Origin: Burkholderia paludis
Lineage (GTDB): Bacteria; Pseudomonadota; Gammaproteobacteria; Burkholderiales; Burkholderiaceae
NCBI RefSeq assembly: GCF_000732615.1
Contig: NZ_JPGL01000012.1
Location: 62,001-126,000 of the forward strand
DNA: 64,000 bases
Direction: 5' to 3'
The notes under the pieces were generated by a model that was not told the DNA's origin, made no database searches, and saw nothing but the letters and a program-made list of their open reading frames with translations. Below are positions 33,458 to 41,218 of this stretch, piece after piece (positions within the stretch are counted from its first letter, which is position 1; the number at the start of each line of letters is the position of its first letter). Made by a program: the position numbers and the translations under genes.

Positions 33458-33784
33458 TCAGGCGGATTCGCCCGCGTGCGGCTGCGCCAGCCGGCCGTCG
33501 CCGTATTCGCGCAGCACCTGCGAAATCACGACGCGATAGCCGTCGAGCCAGCGCGCCTGCTTCGCCTTCGCTTCGCGATGCGCCGGATGCTGCATCAGCT
33601 GTTGCAGCGCCGCCTCCGACTCCCAGTAGTAGACGTTCTGGATCAGCCCCGACTCGGCGTTCTCCCAGGTCTCCTCGCCGAGATAGCCCGGCGTCGCGCG
33701 CGCCATCTCGGCGATCTGCCGGTCGAGCCGGTGGAATTCGTCGTCGAATTGCCCGGCCCGGAAAATGAAGGTCGACGCGTACAT
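33458..33784 (-). CDS. Small antibiotic biosynthesis monooxygenase-like protein
   Basis: 108 residues of the dimeric alpha-beta barrel (ABM) type: YASTFIFRAGQFDDEFHRLD at the N-terminus, ATPGYLGEETWENAESGLIQNVYYWESEAAL in the middle with the usual Gly-Tyr-Leu and Tyr-Trp pairs, and HPAHREAKAKQARW carrying conserved His residues. Relatives are cofactor-free oxygenases, haem-degrading enzymes or simple binding proteins. It sits 64 bases downstream of the Cys-cluster gene and might be the last gene of the sulfatase operon. Reaction unknown. Confidence 0.75.
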   Translation of the reverse strand: MYASTFIFRAGQFDDEFHRLDRQIAEMARATPGYLGEETWENAESGLIQNVYYWESEAALQQLMQHPAHREAKAKQARWLDGYRVVISQVLREYGDGRLAQPHAGESA

Positions 33785-33848
33785 GCCCGCTCCCGCGATA
33801 GCGATGGAAAAGCGGCCAGTGTAAGGCACGCACCGCGTGCCGCGATCG

Positions 33849-34835
33849 TCACGCGGCGAGCGTGTCGATGCCGCGCGTATCGCCGAGCCACGCATCGATG
33901 CGCGGCGCATCGTCTCGCGCGCCCGCCGCGGGCGCCGGCATCGCGGCCAGTGCCTGCCGCGCGCGTTCGAGCGCCTGCGCGAAGCCGCGCAGTTCGCGGG
34001 TCGCGGAGCGGTCGTCGACATGCCGGCGCGCGAGTGCGGCCTCGACGTTCGCGCCGATCAGCGCGAGCTGCGCGTCGATGAAGTCCACGCACAACGCACG
34101 GCAATGCGCGGAAACCGGTGCGACGGCCAGCAGCACGGGCACGATCGACACGGTCAGGTAGCCGCCCGGCGCGAGCCGCGACAGCGCGTCGCGCAACGTC
34201 TGCCCGCCGCCGGCCAGCGACGCGCACACCGCGTCGCGCCACACCGCGCGCTCGAACGCGAGCGCGTCGCGATGCGCGTCGAGCGCCGCGCGCTCGGCCA
34301 CCTGTCCGTCCGTCACCAGCGGAATCGGGAACGGCGCCCCGGTGGACGCGCGTGCGGCCTCGCCATCGACGATGCAGTTCGCGCCGAGCCATGCCGCATC
34401 GTCGCGCCGCGCGGCCAGCACGCGGGACTGCAGCCGGTCCGGCAGCATCGGATCGAGCGGCACCGCGCCGCAGATCGACGGCTTGTGCGCATGCACGCCG
34501 CAGCGGCCGTCGGCGGCGAGCGCCGCGCACCGGCCGAGCGACGGATAGTCGTAGCCTTGCAGCGTCAGCGCGAGCCACTCGCCGCCCGCGCCGCCGGGGC
34601 GATGGAACAGCCGCTCCGCCAGCGCGTCGCAGGCCGCGACGTCGTCCGCGTCGAGCACATGCTCGCGCCCGCCCGCACGCCAGCGCTCGCCGATCCGCCG
34701 TTTCGGCAGGCGCCGGATCGCGAGCGCGCCGACGAAGCGGTGCCGGTGCCGGAACAGCTCGCGCAGCGACAGGGTCGGCGCGCTGTTGCAGCAGCGGCCG
34801 CATGCGTGGCACGCGAGCAGGAGGGTCTCTACCAC
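33849..34835 (-). CDS. YkgJ-type cysteine-cluster protein
   Basis: A GTG start at 34835 overlapping the preceding stop codon gives 328 residues. The N-terminus has a dense metal-ligand set, CHACGRCCNS, followed by CGVHAHKPSICGAVPLDP and a later CIVDG, which is the pattern of the YkgJ family (putative zinc- or iron-chelating domain). The rest is helical and rich in Ala/Arg. Part of a coupled operon with a sulfatase, its formylglycine-generating enzyme and an NlpA-like binding protein. A role in metal handling for these partners is speculative. The frame has no ATG near its conserved start, which decides the GTG. Confidence 0.7.
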   Translation of the reverse strand: MVETLLLACHACGRCCNSAPTLSLRELFRHRHRFVGALAIRRLPKRRIGERWRAGGREHVLDADDVAACDALAERLFHRPGGAGGEWLALTLQGYDYPSLGRCAALAADGRCGVHAHKPSICGAVPLDPMLPDRLQSRVLAARRDDAAWLGANCIVDGEAARASTGAPFPIPLVTDGQVAERAALDAHRDALAFERAVWRDAVCASLAGGGQTLRDALSRLAPGGYLTVSIVPVLLAVAPVSAHCRALCVDFIDAQLALIGANVEAALARRHVDDRSATRELRGFAQALERARQALAAMPAPAAGARDDAPRIDAWLGDTRGIDTLAA

Positions 34836-35641
34836 GGCCGCCGCACCGAATCCTGGTAGCGCGTGAGGATGAAGCGCGCGACGTCGTCCGAGTGATACGC
34901 GGCGACGAGTTGCGCGACCCACGGCTGCGCGCGATCGGCGCTGCGCACCGTCAGCACGTTCGCGTACGGCGAGCGCGCGTCCTCGAGGCTGATGCTGTCG
35001 CGCGCGGGCTGCAGCCCGGCGCGCGCGGCGTCGTCGCTGTCGATCGCGACGAACGCGGCCGTGTCGAGCGCCGCGTAAAGACGGTCGCGGCGCAGCGCGA
35101 CGAGCTTCAGCCCGAGCCGGTTGCCGGTCACGTCGCGCAGCGTCGCATGCAGGCCGGCCTGCTCGCGCAGCGTCACCAGCGTGTCGTTCTGCAGCAGCAC
35201 GAGCGCGCGCGCCATTCCGCGCCGGTCGGCGGGAATCGCGACCGTCGCGCCGGGCTGCAGCTCGTTCAGGCTCTTGAGCCTGCGCGAATAGAGCGCCATC
35301 GGCAGCGTGACGGTCGGCGCGACTTCGGTCAGCGCGTAGCGTTGCCGCGCGCGCGTCGCGGCGAGCTGCTGCGCATCCTCGAAGCTGGCGGCGTCGATCC
35401 GGCCGTCGGCGAGCGCCGCGTCGATGCGCGACGCGTCGTCGAATTCGACGACGTCGACGCCCAGCCCGCGAGAAGCCGCAACCCGCTTCACCTCGTCGAG
35501 GATCTGCGCGTGCACGCCGCGCGTGACGCCGACCCGCACGGGCGGCGCGGCGGCTTCGGCCGCGACCGCCGCGCCCTGGAGCGCGATGCCGGACGCGGCG
35601 AGCAGCCACACGGACACGACGCGCGCGATACGTTGCTTCAT
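34829..35641 (-). CDS. NlpA/MetQ-like substrate-binding protein
   Basis: 270 residues with a Sec signal peptide (MKQRIARVVSVWLLAASGIA, cleavage near AVAAEA) but no lipobox Cys, unlike most MetQ proteins. The mature part shows the MetQ/NlpA plan: VRVGVTRGVHAQILDEVKRVAASRGLGVDVVEFDD, then SFEDAQQLAATRARQRYALTEVAPTV and ATVAIPADRRGMARALVLLQ. Family members bind methionine or related sulfur compounds in the periplasm. The gene overlaps the FGE stop by four bases and has no ABC permease or ATPase beside it, so it may feed a transporter encoded elsewhere or act as a sensor. Confidence 0.8.
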   Translation of the reverse strand: MKQRIARVVSVWLLAASGIALQGAAVAAEAAAPPVRVGVTRGVHAQILDEVKRVAASRGLGVDVVEFDDASRIDAALADGRIDAASFEDAQQLAATRARQRYALTEVAPTVTLPMALYSRRLKSLNELQPGATVAIPADRRGMARALVLLQNDTLVTLREQAGLHATLRDVTGNRLGLKLVALRRDRLYAALDTAAFVAIDSDDAARAGLQPARDSISLEDARSPYANVLTVRSADRAQPWVAQLVAAYHSDDVARFILTRYQDSVRRPW

Positions 35642-36687
35642 GATGCATCCCTCAGGATCGTGCGAAAGCCGATGTGCGACGCCCCGAGATCGGCTTCCTG
35701 CTGTTCGCGCGACGACGCGCGATAGCGCACGCAGTAGTCGCGCGAGCACAGGAACGAGCCGCCCTTGATGACCATCGGCGTATCGTGCCGGCGCGTCGGC
35801 GGCGCGACGGCCGCCGTGTCGCCGTTCGCATGCGGCTGGTGCGGGCCCGAGTAGCTGTCCTTCGTCCATTCCCAGGCGTTGCCGATCATGTCGTAGAGCC
35901 GGAAGCCGTTCGCCGCATAGCAGCCGACGGGGGCGAGCCCCGCATGGCCGTCCTCGGCGGTGTCGAGCACCGGGAACACGCCCTGCCAGTAGTTCGCGGC
36001 CGGCCGGCCCTGCGCGTCGCGCGGCGCCGCGTCGAGCGACGCGTCGTCGCGGCCGGCCTTGCCCGCGTATTCCCATTCGGCCTCGGTCGGCAGGTCGCGG
36101 CCGAGCCAGCGCGCATACGCGAGCGCGTCGCGCTGCGTGACGAGCGTGACGGGCAGGTTGCCGAGCCCGTCGACACCGCTGCCGGGGCCGCGCGGATGAC
36201 GCCACGACGCGCCCGGCACCCACGACCACCACGCGATGTCGCGCGCGTTCATCTCGTCGCGCGTCGGCACGTGGAACACCGCCGCGCCGCCCTGCCGCTC
36301 GGGCTCGGTCACGTAGCCGGTCGCCTGCACGAACGCGGCGAACTGCGCGATCGTCACGTCGGTCTGGTCGATCCAGAAGCCGCCGACGCGCGTGCGGCCG
36401 TCGCCGGCCGGGCGCTCGTCCGCGTAGCCGCGCGTGCTGCCGAACACGAACGCGCCGCCGCGCAGGTGCACCATCCCGGCCTGCGGATCGTCGCGCCATC
36501 CGGCCGGCAGCCCCGCGTAACGCCGGCACTGCGACTCGGAGCCGAGCGGCGCGAGCGCGCGGCCGCGATTCGCGTCGTCGAATGCGCCGCCCGTCTGCGC
36601 CGCCGGGTTCGCATAGCCCACCGCGAACGCGGCGGCGAACAGCGCGGCGGCAAGCGCCGCGCCGGTCGTCCAGAAGCGGAGCCGCAT
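35638..36687 (-). CDS. Formylglycine-generating enzyme family protein, exported
   Basis: 349 residues. An N-terminal membrane/signal segment (about 7-25) is followed by the FGE-sulfatase domain: MVHLRGGAFVFGSTRGYADERPAG, VTIAQFAAFVQATGYVTE, LPTEAEWEYAGKAG, NAWEWTKDSYSG and GGSFLCSRDYCVRYR. The last contains two Cys five residues apart, matching the active-site pair of aerobic FGEs that oxidise a sulfatase Cys to formylglycine using copper and oxygen. It begins ten bases after the sulfatase stop, and its stop overlaps the next start (ATGA). The signal segment suggests it works in the periplasm. Confidence 0.87.
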   Translation of the reverse strand: MRLRFWTTGAALAAALFAAAFAVGYANPAAQTGGAFDDANRGRALAPLGSESQCRRYAGLPAGWRDDPQAGMVHLRGGAFVFGSTRGYADERPAGDGRTRVGGFWIDQTDVTIAQFAAFVQATGYVTEPERQGGAAVFHVPTRDEMNARDIAWWSWVPGASWRHPRGPGSGVDGLGNLPVTLVTQRDALAYARWLGRDLPTEAEWEYAGKAGRDDASLDAAPRDAQGRPAANYWQGVFPVLDTAEDGHAGLAPVGCYAANGFRLYDMIGNAWEWTKDSYSGPHQPHANGDTAAVAPPTRRHDTPMVIKGGSFLCSRDYCVRYRASSREQQEADLGASHIGFRTILRDAS

Positions 36688-36697
36688 CGCGCCGTCC

Positions 36698-38659
36698 TCA
36701 GTAATAGCCGCGCGGACGCAGCGGCTCGACCCCGCCGACGTTGCTCATGTAGGTCTTCCACTGGTCGACGAGCGTGCCGATCACCGACGGGTTCTGCGCC
36801 GACACGTCGGTCGTCTCGCCGCGATCCGACGCGAGGTCGTAAAGCTGCCAGTGGCCGTCGGGCGGGCCGAGCGGCGGCTCGGTCCACAGCGCCTTCCAGC
36901 GGCCGTCGGCGCTGCGCAGGTAGGCGCGGCCGTACGCCTCGTCGCCGAACGGCGCGGTGTGCACCTCGCCGGTGGCCGAACCCGTGAGCACCGGCAGCAG
37001 CGACTGGCCCGTGACCGGATACACGTAGCGGTTGTTGTAGACCACCTTGCCCTTGTTCTGGTCGACGCCCGTCAGCGTGTTGACGAGCGGCGGCGCCGGC
37101 TGCGACGGCGGCGTGACGCCCGCGACCGCGAGGAACGTCGCCGTGTTGTCGGTCACGTGCGTAAACGCGCGCAGCGTCGGCAACTGCCGGCTCTGCCCGG
37201 GCAGCCGCACGATGGTCGGCGTCGACACGCCGCCTTCGGCCGAGTAGCCCTTCGTGAGCCGGAACGGCGCCGCGCTCACCTCGGCCCAGCGCAGCCCGTA
37301 CTGCAGGCGCTGCGCGTTCTGCTTGCCGTTGTCGGTGCCGAGCGTCGCGTAGATCGGCGCCTGCCCGTTCGCGGTGTCGGTCGCCGTCGGGTCCGCGCCG
37401 GAATCGATCGGCCAGCCCTCCGCGCCGTTGTCCGACTGGAACATGATGAAGGTGTTGTCGTATTCGCCGATGTCCTTCAGGTGCTGGATCAGCAGGCCGA
37501 TGTTGTAGTCGAGGTTCTCGACCATCCCCGCATAGATCTCCATGTAGCGCGCCTGCGCCCTGCGCTCGTCCGGCGACAGGCTCGACCACAGCTTGTCGAC
37601 CTTGCCGGGGCCGTAGTCGCCGTAGCCGTCCGCGGCCGAGTGCACCGCGCTGACGTACTTCGCGTTCGCGGCGCCGTTGTTCGCGGTCGCGGGCGACGCC
37701 ACGGTCGTTTCCGGCAGCCCGTCGAACGGCCGGAAATCGGCGGGGATCAGGCCCAGCGCCTTTTGCCGGGCGATTCGCGCGTTGCGGATCGCATCGTAGC
37801 CGGCGTCGTACACGCCCGCATACTTGTGCAGCCACGGCTCGGGCACCTGCAGCGGCCAGTGCGGCGACGTGTAGGCCGCGTACGCGAAGAACGGCTTGCC
37901 GTCGCGCTTGTTCGAGTCGATGTACGAGATCAGCTTCTGCGTGTAGAAGTCGGTCGAATAGAACACGGCCGGGCTGCCGCCCGCGCCGCCCGGCTGCCCG
38001 GGCTGGCCCGGCTGCACGTAGCGGCCGTCTTCCGTGTAGTTCGACGAGCCGGCCGGCTCGTGCGCGAAGTGATTCGTCGCCGCGCCGCCGAGCAGCACGT
38101 AGCTGCGCTCGAAGCCCCACTGGTCGGGCGTCTGCCCGCTGCCCGTCGCGCTGCCCACGATCCCCGAGCCGATGTGCCACTTGCCCGCGATGTAGGTGTG
38201 ATAGCCGGCGTCCTTCAGCAGTTGTGCGAACGACAGCGCGCGGTCGTTCAGGTAGCCCTCGTAGCCGGGCAACCCGCGCCGCTCGTCGGTCGGCACGCCC
38301 ATCGTGCCTTCGCCGACGAGATGGTGATCGGTGCCGGAAACCAGCATCGCGCGCGTGATCGCGCAGACGGTGCCCGTGTGATGGTTCGACAGGATCCGCC
38401 CCGACGCGACCAGCGCGTCGAGGTTCGGCGTGTCGATCTCGCCGCCGAACGCATGGATGTCGGAATAGCCGAGATCGTCGGCCATGATGTACAGGATGTT
38501 CGGACGCTTCGCCGCCAGCGGCGGTGTCGTCGTATCGGCCTGCGACGACGGCGCGTCGCTGTCGACGCCGCCGCACGAGGTGAGCGACAGCGCGCCGGCG
38601 ATCGCGGCGCAGGCGACACGGATACGGAAGGCATGCAACGGCGCAGCGGACTTTTTCAT
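36698..38659 (-). CDS. Lipoprotein arylsulfatase-like enzyme with atypical CAITR motif
   Basis: 653 residues of the arylsulfatase family. A lipoprotein signal (LSLTSC, Cys near residue 29) leads to RPNILYIMADDLGYSDIHAFGGEIDTPNLD, whose Asp pair binds calcium. The active-site region reads TVCAITRAMLVSGTDHH, where the usual sulfatase signature C-x-P/A-x-R has Ile in place of Pro/Ala. Later come HIGSG and YTSPHWPLQVPEPW with expected Lys/His ligands and MFQSDNGAEGWPID with Asp-Asn. It heads an operon with a formylglycine-generating enzyme, a binding protein and a Cys-cluster protein, so release of sulfate from organic esters is likely. Confidence 0.88.
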   Translation of the reverse strand: MKKSAAPLHAFRIRVACAAIAGALSLTSCGGVDSDAPSSQADTTTPPLAAKRPNILYIMADDLGYSDIHAFGGEIDTPNLDALVASGRILSNHHTGTVCAITRAMLVSGTDHHLVGEGTMGVPTDERRGLPGYEGYLNDRALSFAQLLKDAGYHTYIAGKWHIGSGIVGSATGSGQTPDQWGFERSYVLLGGAATNHFAHEPAGSSNYTEDGRYVQPGQPGQPGGAGGSPAVFYSTDFYTQKLISYIDSNKRDGKPFFAYAAYTSPHWPLQVPEPWLHKYAGVYDAGYDAIRNARIARQKALGLIPADFRPFDGLPETTVASPATANNGAANAKYVSAVHSAADGYGDYGPGKVDKLWSSLSPDERRAQARYMEIYAGMVENLDYNIGLLIQHLKDIGEYDNTFIMFQSDNGAEGWPIDSGADPTATDTANGQAPIYATLGTDNGKQNAQRLQYGLRWAEVSAAPFRLTKGYSAEGGVSTPTIVRLPGQSRQLPTLRAFTHVTDNTATFLAVAGVTPPSQPAPPLVNTLTGVDQNKGKVVYNNRYVYPVTGQSLLPVLTGSATGEVHTAPFGDEAYGRAYLRSADGRWKALWTEPPLGPPDGHWQLYDLASDRGETTDVSAQNPSVIGTLVDQWKTYMSNVGGVEPLRPRGYY

Positions 38660-38830
38660 TGTTCTGGAACGCTCGATCTACAGGATCGGCGATCTTAGCG
38701 TCGCGCGTGCGGCCCCCAAAGTCGGATTCGTCAGATGCTAACGGAGCGGCGGAATATGTGCGCCAGCCGGCAGACCGTCCGCGGTCGCGGTCGACGTCGC
38801 GGTGCGTCGCCGTCGCCGTCGCCGTCGCGG

Positions 38831-38870
38831 TGCGATGCGATGCGATGCGATGCGATGCGGTGCGGTGCGA
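38831..38870. repeat. Pentanucleotide tandem repeat, TGCGA/TGCGG, eight units
   Basis: Eight consecutive five-base units: five TGCGA, two TGCGG, one TGCGA. A second short tandem run of six-base CGTCGC units lies just before it (about 38799-38828). The block is in the 280-base gap upstream of the sulfatase operon and downstream of the SDR gene, about 170 bases from the sulfatase start. Such arrays can change length by slippage. Confidence 0.8.
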
Positions 38871-38939
38871 TACGTCGCGATGCGCTGCACGCGGGACGCT
38901 CGCCCGCGCCGGCCACCGCGCGAGGTCGCACAGGTTGCG

Positions 38940-39659
38940 TCAGCTACGCCCGCCGAGGCTGCCGCCGCCGTCCACCGACAGCACCTGCCCCGTGACGAAG
39001 CCGGCCTCGTCGGACAGGAAGAAGGCGATCGCCGCGGCCACGTCGTCGGGCGTGCCGAGCCGGCGCGCGGGAATCGTCGCGAGCACCTTGCGTTCGGCTT
39101 CGCTGCCGACCGGCCGCGTCTGGCGGAACAGCGCGGTCTCGATCGGGCCCGGCGCCACCGCGTTCACGGTCACGCCATGCTCGGCCAGTTCGAGCGCCCA
39201 CGTGCGCGTGCAGCCGACGAGCGCGCTCTTGGCGGCGGAATACGCGGTGCGATCGAGGCTGCCGAAAATCGCGCGGCTGCAGACGTTGACGATGCGCCCG
39301 TGGCCGCGCGCCTTCAGCGCGCCCACGAAGTGCTGCGTGACCTGGATCGCGGCCCGGACGTTGAGATCGAACACGGCCTGCAGCGACGGGAAATCGATCT
39401 GCCCGAGCGGTTGCGGCAACGCGATGCCGGCGTTGTTCACGATGCCGTCGACATCGTGCCGCTCGCCGATGCGGGCCAGCGTGGCCGCCGTCCGTTCGAG
39501 GTCGGCGAGATCGCACGCGATCAGTTCGCCGGGGAAATCGATGCCCTGCGTGTGCCGCGCGAGGCCGATCACGCGATGGCCGCGCCGGGCGAGTGTTGCG
39601 CTGAGCGCGTGGCCGATGCCGCGCGACGCGCCGGTGACGAGATACGTGCGAGATGACAT
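38940..39659 (-). CDS. Short-chain dehydrogenase/reductase
   Basis: 239 residues of the classical SDR family. The cofactor loop TGASRGIGHAL is near residue 9, the NNAG motif (IVNNAGIALPQ) near 79, the catalytic Ser in VNVCSRAIFGS and the YSAAK motif (Tyr and Lys) near 138-142, with VNAVAPGPIET and a C-terminal GQVLSVDGGGSLGG. FabG-like in build; an NAD(P)-dependent alcohol/ketone oxidoreductase. Its stop is 280 bases from the sulfatase start, and it is divergent from the curli genes across 462 bases. Confidence 0.88.
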   Translation of the reverse strand: MSSRTYLVTGASRGIGHALSATLARRGHRVIGLARHTQGIDFPGELIACDLADLERTAATLARIGERHDVDGIVNNAGIALPQPLGQIDFPSLQAVFDLNVRAAIQVTQHFVGALKARGHGRIVNVCSRAIFGSLDRTAYSAAKSALVGCTRTWALELAEHGVTVNAVAPGPIETALFRQTRPVGSEAERKVLATIPARRLGTPDDVAAAIAFFLSDEAGFVTGQVLSVDGGGSLGGRS

Positions 39660-40121
39660 GCGTGCTCCCGAAGTCGGTTCACATGAATGACGTGGAAATG
39701 GACGGGCCGGCGGCGCCGCGCGCCGGAACCCGCGCTTTCGTCGGACGATTCTACGTGCGTAACGGCACGTTACGTCGTGTCGTTACGCGCGCCCCGTAGC
39801 GGCACGTTACGTTTGCCCGCCCCGGCGCGATCAGGAATTTCCAAATGACGGGCGGCGGGAAATATCGTCCGATTTAAAAGCGGATTTCCGAATACCAAAA
39901 GAAAGCTTGTTAATGAATATCGTGCGCGCAAACGTTTCACATGAACGGGATGTGTAATTGAAAAATAAGACGAATGGAAAAGGAATAAGCCATTCCGTTT
40001 GAAACAAGGGCAGGCATGCCTCTTGCTGACTCCCCCCACCATGTGCCGTGTTCAGCCGGGAACGAATAACCCGAAAATCGAGCGGCGTCGTGTGTCGTAC
40101 AAATTCATCGGGGTCGGGGAA
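39660..40121. promoter_or_regulatory. Divergent control region between SDR gene and curli operon
   Basis: 462 bases without a supported gene. Near the SDR side there is an inverted repeat CGTAAC-N5-GTTACG at 39758-39774, and the 13-mer CGGCACGTTACGT occurs twice in the same orientation (39763-39775 and 39800-39812), with a further CGTTACG at 39781. These look like clustered binding sites for one regulator. From about 39840 to 40010 the DNA is strikingly AT-rich for this genome, as expected of a strongly regulated curli promoter. No CsgD-type gene is adjacent. Confidence 0.5.
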
Positions 40122-40724
40122 ATGGGATCGAGCGCAAGCAGGCGCATTGCCTGGGGGGCCGTGGCGTGTCTGTCGCTGGTCGCGGCGGCGCGCGCGCACG
40201 CCCAGGACACCCTCGACGCGCCGCCTCCGGCCGCCGCGAACGGCGGCCATCCGATCGCGCCGCCGTCGACCCTGCTGAACGCCGAACGCGTCCTCGAAAC
40301 GCCGAAACCCGCGCCCGGCACGGGCCCGGCGGCGGGCAAGCCGGCCGCAAGCGCCGCGGCCGGCGCCAAGGCGGCCGCCCGCGCGGCGCTTCCGGAGGAC
40401 CGGCTCGGCGGCACGGTCACCACCGACGCGGTGACGCTCGCCGGCCGCGATTTCTATACCTACTTCTCGCAGACGTGGGCGGACATCCCGCTGAGCGAGC
40501 GCTATATCGTCGCCATTCACGAACGGCCGTCGGGACGTTACGGCAGCCTGATCTGGGTGGAATTCCAGCAAAAGCGCGTATTCCAGACTTTCCTGCCGAT
40601 CGCCCGCGCCAACGTCCGGGCCGTGGCCGAAAGCGCCGCCAATATTTCCTTTCAAACCGTCATTCAGGACGATCTGTCGAATTTGCTGTTTCCCGATTCG
40701 GATCTGGCGAAAGACGAGATTTAG
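40122..40724 (+). CDS. csgE: CsgE-like curli assembly factor
   Basis: The ATG at 40122 gives 200 residues: a signal peptide (cleavage near ARAHAQ), an Ala/Pro-rich linker of about 70 residues, then the CsgE domain (TDAVTLAGRDFYTYFSQTWADIPLSERYIVAIHERPSGRYGSLIWVEFQQKRVFQTFLP). CsgE is the periplasmic cap that gates the CsgG pore and delivers curlin. It is longer than enteric CsgE (about 129) because of the linker. A GTG at 40092 or the ATG at 39999 could extend it, but the signal peptide begins best at 40122. First gene of csgEFG-B-A. Confidence 0.87.
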   Translation: MGSSASRRIAWGAVACLSLVAAARAHAQDTLDAPPPAAANGGHPIAPPSTLLNAERVLETPKPAPGTGPAAGKPAASAAAGAKAAARAALPEDRLGGTVTTDAVTLAGRDFYTYFSQTWADIPLSERYIVAIHERPSGRYGSLIWVEFQQKRVFQTFLPIARANVRAVAESAANISFQTVIQDDLSNLLFPDSDLAKDEI

Positions 40725-40754
40725 TCGATTAATCGAAAAAAGGGGTTACGGAAA

Positions 40755-41192
40755 ATGAGTCGAAACGGATTGGGCCTGATCGCCCTGGTCGCCATGACCG
40801 CGGTTTCGCCGTATGCGTGGTCGTCGGCGCTGATTTACCAGCCGAACAACCCGAATTTCGGCGGCAACCCGGCCAACGGCCCCAACCTGCTCAACGAGGC
40901 CAATGCGCAGAGCAAGTACACCGATCCGTCGCTGTCCGCCAGCGCATCGCCGACGTCGACGTCGTCCCTCGACCAGTTCAACGCGCAGTTGCAGCAGGCG
41001 ATCCTGTCGCGCGTCGCCGGCTCGGTGACGAACTCGATCGTCGGCACCAACGGCGAACTCAAGCCGGGGACGATCAGCACCGGCAATTTCACGATCGTCG
41101 TGAGCTCCGCCGGCAACGGCAACCTGCAGGTGACGACCACCGACAAGACGACGGGCGCGACCTCCACGTTCATCGTCAGCAACGGCCAATAA
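40755..41192 (+). CDS. csgF: CsgF-like curli nucleation/assembly factor
   Basis: 145 residues. After a signal peptide (cleavage near YAWSSA) comes the diagnostic CsgF start LIYQPNNPNFGGNPANGPNLLNEANAQ, which in enteric CsgF inserts in the CsgG channel. The rest, with FNAQLQQAILSRVAGSVTNSI and a beta-rich end, fits the family (about 138 residues). It lies 30 bases after csgE and 26 before csgG. Role: outer-membrane/extracellular coupling of secretion to fibre nucleation. Confidence 0.93.
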   Translation: MSRNGLGLIALVAMTAVSPYAWSSALIYQPNNPNFGGNPANGPNLLNEANAQSKYTDPSLSASASPTSTSSLDQFNAQLQQAILSRVAGSVTNSIVGTNGELKPGTISTGNFTIVVSSAGNGNLQVTTTDKTTGATSTFIVSNGQ

Positions 41193-41218
41193 ATCCAAGA
41201 ATAACGATCGGGCACATC

